A stretch of DNA of 21,005 bases, taken from assembly GCA_047605445.1 (NCBI GenBank), contig JASGFP010000071.1:1-21005 (forward strand). The letters run 5' to 3'. The notes beneath the pieces are model-generated. The model was not told the origin of the DNA. It made no database searches and saw nothing but the letters and a program-made list of their open reading frames with translations. Below are positions 6,727-13,385 of this stretch, piece after piece. How positions within the stretch are numbered: the stretch's first letter is position 1; each line of letters starts with the position of its first letter. This DNA is from JAJXWB01 sp047605445. Lineage in GTDB: Bacteria > Pseudomonadota > Alphaproteobacteria > Rhizobiales > Beijerinckiaceae. Position numbers and translations under genes: made by a program.

Positions 6727-9700
6727 GCGCCAGCAGCTTGGCGAAAGGCGAATTCGGGTCGGGCTGCTTGTCCCGCTCGCGCTTTTCGGTCGAGGCAAAG
6801 GAGCGCTCGTTGCGGTTATCGCGTGGCCTTTCGCCGCGCGGCTTGTCGAAGCGCGGGCGTCCCTCGAAGCGCGGCTTGCCGTCTCTCGGACCGTCGCCCT
6901 GGCGCGGTTTGCCCTCGAACCGGCGTCCGCCATCGCGCCTGTCGCCTTCCGGACGGGCCTCGCCCTCGGCCGGCTTCGGCCGTTCGGGCCGTTGCGGGAT
7001 GATCCATTCGCGCGGCGCGCGCTTTTCCGGACGACGGCCCTGCGGCCGGCCGCCTTCGCGGCGATGCTGGTGCGGACGGCCGGGCGTCCAGACCTCGATC
7101 ATCGCGGGTTCGGCGGGCTCGGACGAAGCTTCCTCGGCGCCCGCTTCGGCGGGCGCAGCCTCGGCCATGGCCTCGTCGCCCGCAGCCGCCAGTGCGGATT
7201 CGGCCATCACGGCCTCGTCGCTCGGCGGTTCGGCCGGCGCGGCCTCGACCGCAGCTTCCTCGTCCGAGTCGTTCGCCAATTCCGGCTGAGCCTCGGCGGC
7301 GGCCGCCTCGATCTCGACCGGCGTCGGCGCGGCTGGCGCTTCCTCGCCGGCCTGTTCGACCGTCAGGACGGCCTCTTCGGACGCGACGCCCTCGGCCGCC
7401 GCGACGATCTCGCCGTCTTTGGCGCCCTCCGGGACCGCCGGCCTCTGGCCCGCATCGTCGTCCGCGGCGTCATCTGGCCGGTCGGAGGCCGACGGTCCCA
7501 GCTCGGGCTCTGCCTCACCCTCGACCTTCGCCTGCACTGGTTCCGTCGCAGCCTTCGGCACGAGCGGCACGGTGATCGCCGGGCCCGGCCGCGTCTCCAT
7601 GTGGAAGCCAAGCGATTTCAGGATCGAGGCGAACGCTTCGCCGGAACAGCCGGCGAGCGACGTCATGCCCACGGTGACGACGAAGCCGTTTCCGTCCGCC
7701 GCGCCCACCGGCGGATCGCCGGGCGTCGTGCCCGGCCGGTAGGCGACGGCCGGGCGAATGAGGTCGGCGAGGCGCTCGAGAATGTCGACGCGCACCGCGC
7801 GTTCGCCCGACATGCGGAAGCCGGCGACGCGGTAGAGATCCTTGGAAATTTCAGCGTTCGCCGCAAAGGACGTGCGCCCCGACGAGGCGAGATGCGCGAC
7901 CTCTTCGAGCCCGACCGCGCCCTCGATGCCGCCGTGCTTGAGCGACCACAATTGCGCGGCGAGCGCGCGCGGCGCAGGCTTCAGCAGCGCGGGAACATAG
8001 AGGTGATAGGCGCCGAAGCGGATGCCCGCCTTGCGCAATGCGCCGCGCGCCTCCTGCGACAGGCCCTTCACGTCGCCCGCGACCTTGGCGCGATCGACGA
8101 CGCCGAGGTCTTCGGCCACCCGGAAGGCGACGCCGCGGGCCATGCCTTCGAGGCCCTCGCCGGATTCGAGCTGCGCCAGCGGTCCGAGCAGTTTCGTCAC
8201 ATGCTGGCCGAGCCACAGGTCGACGCGGCGCTGCACTTTTTCGAGCGCCTCGCCGGCCAGGCTGTCGTCGGCGGTCAGCACCGCGCGCGGCTCGAGAATC
8301 TTGTCGCCGGCGACGATTTTCGCGATCGGCTCGCCGAGCCAGCGGATCGCGCCGTCGTTGGAGAGCGCGAAGGCCGTGTCGACGGCGTCGCTCACGCGCG
8401 TCGCGCGGCTTTCGATCTCGGCGGCCAGCGCCTTCTGCGCCGCCGCGTTCAGCGCCCTGGCCGCCTCGCCTTCCGCCTGCGGGTCGGCGGTGAAGCGAAA
8501 GCCGCGCAGCTGCCCGACGTGCTGTCCCTCGACAAGCACGTCTCCGTCGTTGGTTATCTCGGCGTCCAGCATCCGGTTCTCTCTGAGGCGCCGCATGAGC
8601 AGCGACGTGCGGCGGTCGACGAAACGCTGCGCGAGCCGCTCGTGCAGCGCGTCCGAAAGACTGTCCTCTACCCGACGCGCCTCGCCCTGCCAATGCTCGG
8701 GATTGTTCAGCCAGTCGCCGCGATTGGCGATGAAGCTCCAGGCGCGCACCTGCGCGATGCGCTGCGACAGCAGATCTATGTCGCCTTCGGTGCGGTCGAC
8801 CTCGGCCAGCCGCCGCGCGAACCAGTCGTCGGGAATGCGCCCGCGCCGCACGATAAAGAAGAAGATCGTGCGCGCGAGCTCCGCATGGGCGGCAGGCGAG
8901 ACCTTGCGATAATCGGGAATCTGACAGGCTTCCCACAGACGCGCGACATCGGCGGGCGTGGCCGCCTGCCGGCGCACGTCCTCGTCGTGCGAGAGCACGT
9001 CCAGCACCATCTGGTCTTCCGCGATCGGCGCGCGCGTCAGCCCCTGCTCGCCCGGCAATCTGTCGAGCGAGACGCCGAGCGCGGGAATGGATGAAAAATC
9101 GAGATTGGCGTTGCGCCATTGCAGCAGGCTCAGCGGATCGAAACGGTGATCCTCCAAAGCCTCGATCAACTCCTCGTCGAACGGCGCGCAGCGGCCGGAC
9201 GTGCCGAACGTGCCGTCGCGCGTGTGACGCCCGGCGCGGCCGGCGATCTGGCCGAATTCGGCCGGCGTCAGGCGGCGGAACTGGCGACCGTCGAATTTGC
9301 GGTCGGAGGCGAAGGCGATGTGGTCGACGTCGAGATTGAGCCCCATGCCGATCGCGTCGGTGGCGACGACATAATCGACGTCGCCGTTCTGGAACATGTC
9401 GATCTGCGCGTTTCTCGTGCGCGGCGAAAGGGCGCCGAGAACCACAGCCGCCCCGCCGCGCTGGCGGCGCAGGAATTCCGCGATGGCGTAGACCTCCTCC
9501 GCCGAGAAGGCGACGATGGCGCTGCGCCGGGGAAGGCGCGAAATCTTTCGCTCGCCGGCGAAGGTCAGCTTCGACAGGCGCGGCCGCTCGACGATGGGGA
9601 CGCCCGGCAGCAGCGTGCGGATGACCGGCCCCATCACGCCCGAGCCGATCAGCAGCGTCTCGTCCGCCCCGCGCCGGTTGAGGAGGCGGTCGGTGAAGAC

Positions 9701-10057
9701 ATGGCCGCGGTCGAAATCCGCGGCGAGCTGGATTTCGTCCACCGCCACGAAAGACACCGGCAGGTCGCGCGGCATGGCCTCGACCGTCGAAACCCAGTAG
9801 CGCGGGTTCGGCGGCTTGATCTTCTCTTCGCCCGTGACCAGCGCGACCGCGTTGACGCCCGCCCGCGCCACCAGCTTCTGGTAAACTTCGCGCGCCAGCA
9901 GCCGGAGCGGCAGGCCGATCATGCCGGTGGGATGGGCGAGCATCCGCTCGATGGCGAAATGCGTCTTGCCGGTGTTGGTCGGCCCCAGAACCGCCGTAAC
10001 GCCTGCGGTTCGGCGCGATTTCGCTTCAGAAGCCGGCAGCCCGCCCGAATAATTCAT
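6698..10057 (-). CDS. Suv3-like DExH-box RNA helicase with long acidic and basic C-terminal tails
   Basis: Superfamily 2 helicase related to mitochondrial Suv3. From MNYSGGLPAS the product is 1119 residues: Walker A GPTNTGKT (25-32), motif II DEIQ (107-110, the Suv3-type variant), TGEEKI (75-80), the motif V region ATDAIGMGLN (232-241) and motif VI QIAGRAGR (270-277). The helicase and following conserved region run to about residue 835. Then come about 150 Ala/Glu/Asp-rich residues (about 836-985) and a basic Arg/Gly/Pro-rich segment with repeats such as RFEGKPR and RFEGRPR, ending in NSPFAKLLALKAELEKKK. An in-frame start at 10090 exists but lacks a ribosome site; the ATG at 10057 follows GGAGG with 8 bases. 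A role in RNA processing or decay is inferred from the family. It lies downstream of the DUF3108 gene, a frequent neighbour in Hyphomicrobiales. Confidence 0.92.
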   Translation of the reverse strand: MNYSGGLPASEAKSRRTAGVTAVLGPTNTGKTHFAIERMLAHPTGMIGLPLRLLAREVYQKLVARAGVNAVALVTGEEKIKPPNPRYWVSTVEAMPRDLPVSFVAVDEIQLAADFDRGHVFTDRLLNRRGADETLLIGSGVMGPVIRTLLPGVPIVERPRLSKLTFAGERKISRLPRRSAIVAFSAEEVYAIAEFLRRQRGGAAVVLGALSPRTRNAQIDMFQNGDVDYVVATDAIGMGLNLDVDHIAFASDRKFDGRQFRRLTPAEFGQIAGRAGRHTRDGTFGTSGRCAPFDEELIEALEDHRFDPLSLLQWRNANLDFSSIPALGVSLDRLPGEQGLTRAPIAEDQMVLDVLSHDEDVRRQAATPADVARLWEACQIPDYRKVSPAAHAELARTIFFFIVRRGRIPDDWFARRLAEVDRTEGDIDLLSQRIAQVRAWSFIANRGDWLNNPEHWQGEARRVEDSLSDALHERLAQRFVDRRTSLLMRRLRENRMLDAEITNDGDVLVEGQHVGQLRGFRFTADPQAEGEAARALNAAAQKALAAEIESRATRVSDAVDTAFALSNDGAIRWLGEPIAKIVAGDKILEPRAVLTADDSLAGEALEKVQRRVDLWLGQHVTKLLGPLAQLESGEGLEGMARGVAFRVAEDLGVVDRAKVAGDVKGLSQEARGALRKAGIRFGAYHLYVPALLKPAPRALAAQLWSLKHGGIEGAVGLEEVAHLASSGRTSFAANAEISKDLYRVAGFRMSGERAVRVDILERLADLIRPAVAYRPGTTPGDPPVGAADGNGFVVTVGMTSLAGCSGEAFASILKSLGFHMETRPGPAITVPLVPKAATEPVQAKVEGEAEPELGPSASDRPDDAADDDAGQRPAVPEGAKDGEIVAAAEGVASEEAVLTVEQAGEEAPAAPTPVEIEAAAAEAQPELANDSDEEAAVEAAPAEPPSDEAVMAESALAAAGDEAMAEAAPAEAGAEEASSEPAEPAMIEVWTPGRPHQHRREGGRPQGRRPEKRAPREWIIPQRPERPKPAEGEARPEGDRRDGGRRFEGKPRQGDGPRDGKPRFEGRPRFDKPRGERPRDNRNERSFASTEKRERDKQPDPNSPFAKLLALKAELEKKK

Positions 10058-10541
10058 GGCGCGCCCTCCGCGTCCGCACGCGGACGGCATGTGCCGTTTT
10101 GAACCTGCCGGCGGCCCGAAAATTCAGAATTCGAACGAGTCGCGAACGAATCGCGGCCGAATCGCTGACTCGCTCCGAGTCCACTTTCGTTCTCCGCAAG
10201 ATATCGCTGAATCGAACGCGCCGGGCGCCAAGTATTGTGAATCGAAACGACTCCGAACGGGAATCGGACCGCCAAATCTCGACTCGCGATCGGACTCCGC
10301 ACGCTTCTTTTGTCAAGCGCGCGCGGAAAAGAACTCAAAAGGGCCACCGCGTTAACTTTCAGGCCGAACCGCGAACGGAGCGGGCACGAATCGCTGAACG
10401 GACGAAATTCGCGCTCCGTTCCCCCAACATATGGGGCGCCGACCGCCGCCGCGCTACAAGCCTCTGTGGAAAAAGGGCGAGGAAAATCAGGCGAAAGGCG
10501 CGCGAAAGTTAACGGCTGCGCCAGACGCGGTCCGCTTTGGA
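10058..10541. other. Gene-free 484-bp gap with GANTC cluster
   Basis: No convincing gene is seen between the helicase start and the DUF3108 stop. Small open frames exist on both strands, but they begin at TTG or without ribosome sites and encode Arg/Ser-rich strings made from the repeated GAATCG motif. The gap holds twelve GANTC sites (10137-10392), an inverted pair of CGTTAACTTTC (10350-10360 and 10504-10514), and a DnaA-box-like TGTGGAAAA (10465-10473). Base use is visibly more A-rich than in the flanking genes. Confidence 0.7.
10137..10392. promoter_or_regulatory. Cluster of twelve GANTC (CcrM-type methylation) sites
   Basis: GANTC occurs at 10137, 10148, 10159, 10167, 10177, 10209, 10239, 10249, 10261, 10281, 10293 and 10388. 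About one would be expected by chance in 256 bp of such DNA. The steps are 11, 11, 8, 10, 32, 30, 10, 12, 20, 12 and 95, close to multiples of a helical turn. Six of the sites are GAATCG in the same direction. CcrM methylates GANTC in alphaproteobacteria and couples replication to transcription (established). What this cluster does is unknown. Confidence 0.75.
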
Positions 10542-11372
10542 TCAGTTGCCCTGCGCGCGGCGCTCGCCCAGGAAGAAGTCGACCGCCTGGATGATGAGCG
10601 ATCCCTGCTTCGTGCCGACCTTGATGTAATAGGGCACGACGACATGCGCCTGTTCGACCGGCGCGAGCCAGACTTCGAGATCGCGGTTCTCGGCCATGTA
10701 CCTGGTCGACTGACTGTCGAACTTGTAGCCGGAAATTGGCGTGTAGCGCGCCGAGCAGACCGACACCGGACCGGCGTAGCCGCGCGTCTTCACATTGCGC
10801 ATGCCCTTGTAGAACAGCGAGATGTTGAAGCGCACCAGCCCGTCGTAGACAGGAATTGTGCGGTCGCAGGCGGTCGGGCCGACGAGCGGCTGACCGGGCG
10901 GCACGCTCATCAGCAGCGCGCTGACGGGATCGAGAATGCCGGTCTTGTGCGCGGCCGTCACGGGCACGCGCTCCTCCATGTCGAGAAAGGGCGGCGAAAT
11001 CTCCACGGCGCGCACGGCGCCGGCGTTGAGGCCCATGCGGACCGTGCGCGTTTCCGTGGCGTTGGCGGTGGTGTTGGCGTAGGCGTTCGGCAGAACGCTG
11101 GCATTGGCGATCACGCCATTGGCGGTCGCCGCGCCCTTGGCCTTGGTGACCAGAGCCGCCAGCCCCGACAGCCGCAGACCGATGTCGATCTTATAGCCGC
11201 CTGGCTCGATCGAGGCGACCGCGTCCGCATTGCCGATCGGCACGCCGATGATGCTGAGGGCGTAGCTCGCCTTGAGGCTTTCCGCGCGTGCAGGACAGAC
11301 GGCAGCCGCCGCAATGCCGGCGGCCAGACCGAGAGACCGGGCGGCCGCGCCCCCAAATCCGTCCATACCCAT
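10542..11372 (-). CDS. Secreted DUF3108 domain protein
   Basis: The 276-residue product has a signal peptide (hydrophobic LGLAAGIAAAAV, likely cut after PARA at residue 30), so it is probably periplasmic. The rest fits DUF3108: YALSIIGVPIGNADAVASI near the N-terminus, then ACDRTIPVYDGLVRFNISL, a CSARYTPISGY segment, and a C-terminal WLAPV...VVPYYIKVGTKQGSLIIQA. C169 and C206 could form a disulfide. The function of the family is not known to me. A GTG at 11381 is in frame, but GGTGAG placed four bases before the ATG at 11372 favours the later start. It precedes the helicase on the same strand, but the GANTC-rich gap of about 480 bp between them argues for separate control of the helicase. Confidence 0.87.
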   Translation of the reverse strand: MGMDGFGGAAARSLGLAAGIAAAAVCPARAESLKASYALSIIGVPIGNADAVASIEPGGYKIDIGLRLSGLAALVTKAKGAATANGVIANASVLPNAYANTTANATETRTVRMGLNAGAVRAVEISPPFLDMEERVPVTAAHKTGILDPVSALLMSVPPGQPLVGPTACDRTIPVYDGLVRFNISLFYKGMRNVKTRGYAGPVSVCSARYTPISGYKFDSQSTRYMAENRDLEVWLAPVEQAHVVVPYYIKVGTKQGSLIIQAVDFFLGERRAQGN

Positions 11373-11566
11373 CAGGCTCACCGTCGCTGCCGGCCGCGTT
11401 GAAAAAGCGCGTCTTTCGGCATTGATCCCGCGCGAATCGGTCCGAAAAATGACCTTTCGTGTTTCGCAGGCGCATATGAGGGTGGCAAGCCCCTCGGCGC
11501 TTTTTCGGCGCGCGCTGCGGCGCTACAAGGGGCCCGCGCCGCGCCGGCGCCGCCAAGCGAGAAGAC

Positions 11567-12643
11567 ATGAGCCGTTTCTGGAGCCCGCTCGTTCACGACC
11601 TCAAGCCCTATGTGGCGGGCGAGCAGCCCGTCATGGCCGATATCGTGAAGCTCAACACCAACGAGAACCCCTACGGGCCGAGCCCCCGCGCGCTGGAAGC
11701 GATCCGGGATGCCGCGGCCGACACGTTGCGCCTCTATCCAGAGCCGACGTCGCTCAAGCTGCGCGCGGCTGTCGCCAGGCGCGAGGGCGTGCAGCCCGAT
11801 CAGGTTTTCGTCGGCAATTCCTCGGACGAAGTGCTGGCGCTCGTCTTTCAGGCGCTGCTGAAGCACGAGAAGCCGCTCGCCTTCCCCGACGTGACCTATT
11901 CCTTCTATCCCGTCTGGTCGCAGCTCTTCGGCGTAAAGACGAAGATCGTGCCGCTCGACAAGGACATGCGGATCGATGTCGCCGATTACGGCGACGATTG
12001 CGGCGCGATCATCTTCGCCAATCCCAATGCGCCGACCGGCGTCGCGCTGTCGCGCGCCGAGATCGAAAGGCTGTTGCAGGCCCATCCCGATAGCCCCGTC
12101 GTCATCGACGAAGCCTATGTCGATTTCGGCGCGGAAAGCGCAGTTGCGCTGATCGACCGCTATCCGAACCTGCTCGTCACGCACACGCTCTCGAAGTCGC
12201 GCGCGCTCGCAGGCCTGCGCGTCGGCGTCGCGCTGGGCCAGCGCGACCTGATCGACGCGCTGGAGCGCGTGAAGGACAGTTTCAATTCTTATCCCCTCGA
12301 CCGCATTGCGCAGGCTGGCGCGACGGCGGCCTACGAGGACGAGGAATGGTTTCAGGCAAGCTGCGCCAAGGTGATCGCCAGCCGCGAGCGGCTGACGGCG
12401 GAGTTGCAGAAGCTCGGGTTCGACGTCCTTCCGTCGAAAGCCAATTTCATCTTCGCCCACCACCCCGCACACAAGGCCGCCGATATTTTCAAGGCGTTGC
12501 GCGAGCGCGCCATCATCGTGCGCTGGTTCGACAAGCCGCGCATCTCGGAGCGCCTGCGCATCTCCATCGGCACGGATGCCGATTGCGACCGGCTGGTCGG
12601 AGCGCTGAAGGAGATCTTGCGGTGGAATGAGCCGGCGCGGTGA
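11567..12643 (+). CDS. hisC: Histidinol-phosphate aminotransferase
   Basis: HisC is a PLP enzyme that converts imidazole-acetol phosphate to L-histidinol phosphate in histidine synthesis, and in many bacteria also aminates aromatic or prephenate substrates. The 358-residue product starts MSRFWSPLVHDLKPYVAGEQ. It has KLNTNENPYGPSP (28-40), YPEP (57-60), NPNAPTG (152-158), D181 and Y184 around VIDEAYVDF, the PLP lysine K210 in THTLSKSRALAGLRVG, and R218 for the phosphate. This is a complete fold-type I class II aminotransferase of normal length. It diverges from the DUF3108 gene across about 190 bp. No other his genes are nearby; this stand-alone context is common in alphaproteobacteria. Confidence 0.94.
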   Translation: MSRFWSPLVHDLKPYVAGEQPVMADIVKLNTNENPYGPSPRALEAIRDAAADTLRLYPEPTSLKLRAAVARREGVQPDQVFVGNSSDEVLALVFQALLKHEKPLAFPDVTYSFYPVWSQLFGVKTKIVPLDKDMRIDVADYGDDCGAIIFANPNAPTGVALSRAEIERLLQAHPDSPVVIDEAYVDFGAESAVALIDRYPNLLVTHTLSKSRALAGLRVGVALGQRDLIDALERVKDSFNSYPLDRIAQAGATAAYEDEEWFQASCAKVIASRERLTAELQKLGFDVLPSKANFIFAHHPAHKAADIFKALRERAIIVRWFDKPRISERLRISIGTDADCDRLVGALKEILRWNEPAR

Positions 12644-12655
12644 CGAGATGATCGC

Positions 12656-12680
12656 GGTTCACCACGATCCATCGTGAACC
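12656..12680. promoter_or_regulatory. Inverted repeat upstream of antitoxin, probable operator
   Basis: GGTTCAC at 12656-12662 and GTGAACC at 12674-12680 are perfect inverted copies, and a nested CACGAT-CC-ATCGTG occupies 12663-12676. It lies 14 bases before the antitoxin ATG. Ribbon-helix-helix antitoxins usually repress their own promoter through such sites, so an autoregulatory operator is likely; this is inference. Confidence 0.6.
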
Positions 12681-12694
12681 AATCGAATTGCGCC

Positions 12695-12904
12695 ATGACC
12701 GCCTTCACCGTCCGTGTGCAGGATGAAATCGACGACAAGCTGGACAAGCTCGACCGCTCGCGCGCCTATGTCGCGGCGCAGGCGATCGAAGATTATGTCG
12801 AGCGGGAGGCGCGGCGCCTCGCCGAAATCGAAGCGGGCCTGCGGGAGGCCAACGCGGGCGATTTTGCGAGCAAAGACAACCTCGCGCGGGTCGCCGCTAT
12901 CTGA
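12695..12904 (+). CDS. Ribbon-helix-helix antitoxin (ParD/RelB-like) of a type II toxin-antitoxin pair
   Basis: The 69-residue product starts MTAFTVRVQDEIDDKLDKLD, an N-terminal strand and helix typical of ribbon-helix-helix DNA binders. RSRAYVAAQAIEDYVEREARRLAEIEAGLREANAGDFAS follows, a toxin-binding tail style common in CopG-like antitoxins paired with ParE/RelE toxins. A GTG start at 12674 is possible but lies inside the inverted repeat, so I chose the ATG at 12695. It would neutralise the toxin encoded 17 bp downstream, but that gene is frameshifted, leaving this as an orphan antitoxin. The reading frame itself is intact. Confidence 0.82.
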   Translation: MTAFTVRVQDEIDDKLDKLDRSRAYVAAQAIEDYVEREARRLAEIEAGLREANAGDFASKDNLARVAAI

Positions 12905-12920
12905 AATTCGTCTGAAGCCG

Positions 12921-13210
12921 ATGGCTCTGCGGCGTATCCTCTGGACCCGCAGGGCCGTCCGGCGGATCGACCGGATCGGCGCTTCGATCGCCAAGGCCAA
13001 TCCCACCGCAGCGACCCGCGACGTCGCACGGATGCTCTCAGCGGTCGATCTCCTGCCTGAATATCTCGCGATGGGGCATGCCGGCCGTTTGGCGCGGACT
13101 CGCGAGCTTGTTCTGGCCGACACGCCCTGCATCGTCGCCTGTCGGGCGAAACGACAATCGAAATTCTGTCCGTGATGCATGCGGCGCGGAAATGGCCGGA
13201 CAACCTTTGA
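12921..13210 (+). pseudogene. ParE/RelE-type toxin, broken by a one-base frameshift
   Basis: From the ATG at 12921 the frame reads MALRRILWTRRAVRRIDRI, then NPTAA, ARMLSAVDLLPEYLAMGHAGR and TRELVLADTPCIVACR, which follows the ParE/RelE toxin pattern. At about 13137-13145 the frame is lost: it continues AKRQSKFCP and stops at 13173-13175. The conserved end SGETTIEILSVMHAARKWPDNL is present in another frame from 13142 to the TGA at 13208-13210. The span is 290 bp, one short of 97 codons, so a single lost base explains it. The missing core strand and C-terminus should inactivate the toxin. A sequencing error cannot be excluded. Confidence 0.8.
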
Positions 13211-13223
13211 AATCCCGCAAATC

Positions 13224-13253
13224 TTGACTTCCCCCGCCTCTCCGCCCTAAAAG
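13224..13253 (+). promoter_or_regulatory. Candidate sigma-70-type promoter for ffh
   Basis: TTGACT at 13224-13229 matches a -35 box; CTAAAA/TAAAAG at 13247-13253 can serve as a -10 with 17-18 bases between. It lies just past the toxin remnant and about 130 bp before the ffh start, in the only gap that could drive the ffh-rpsP-rimM-trmD run. Confidence 0.45.
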
Positions 13254-13313
13254 CGCGCCAACTCTCGTCAGAGTGTCCATTGCGATCCGCCGACCTGTCC
13301 CAGAGGCAGGAGG

Positions 13314-13360
13314 CCAACGCCCGGCAGCGCTGAAGCGCCCCCGGGCGCGATTTGCGTTGG
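13314..13360 (+). promoter_or_regulatory. Long hairpin in the ffh leader
   Basis: CCAACG (13314-13319) pairs with CGTTGG (13355-13360); inside, CGCCCGG (13318-13324) pairs with CCGGGCG (13341-13347); and innermost GCGC-TGAA-GCGC lies at 13327-13338. The structure ends about 16 bases before the GGAG ribosome site of ffh. It does not carry the conserved SRP RNA loop, so it is not 4.5S RNA; a leader structure acting on ffh is possible. Confidence 0.45.
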
Positions 13361-13385
13361 AGATCGGGCGAGGCTGGAGTGAATG

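Noticed and set aside
6578..9094. 838-residue open frame on plus across the helicase gene
   Set aside because: It is an antisense shadow; the minus strand has all Suv3-type helicase motifs in order.
10137..10392. CRISPR-like or tandem repeat array
   Set aside because: Only the five-base GANTC core recurs; there are no constant repeats of useful length or equal spacers.
10056..10594. Open frames of 90-137 residues on both strands in the helicase-DUF3108 gap
   Set aside because: They lack good starts and ribosome sites, occur on both strands at once, and encode Arg/Ser-rich strings that simply repeat the GAATCG/GACTCG motif.
13270..13380. Possible 4.5S SRP RNA upstream of ffh
   Set aside because: There is a hairpin, but the conserved SRP loop (GGTCAGG...GGAAGCAGCC) is absent.
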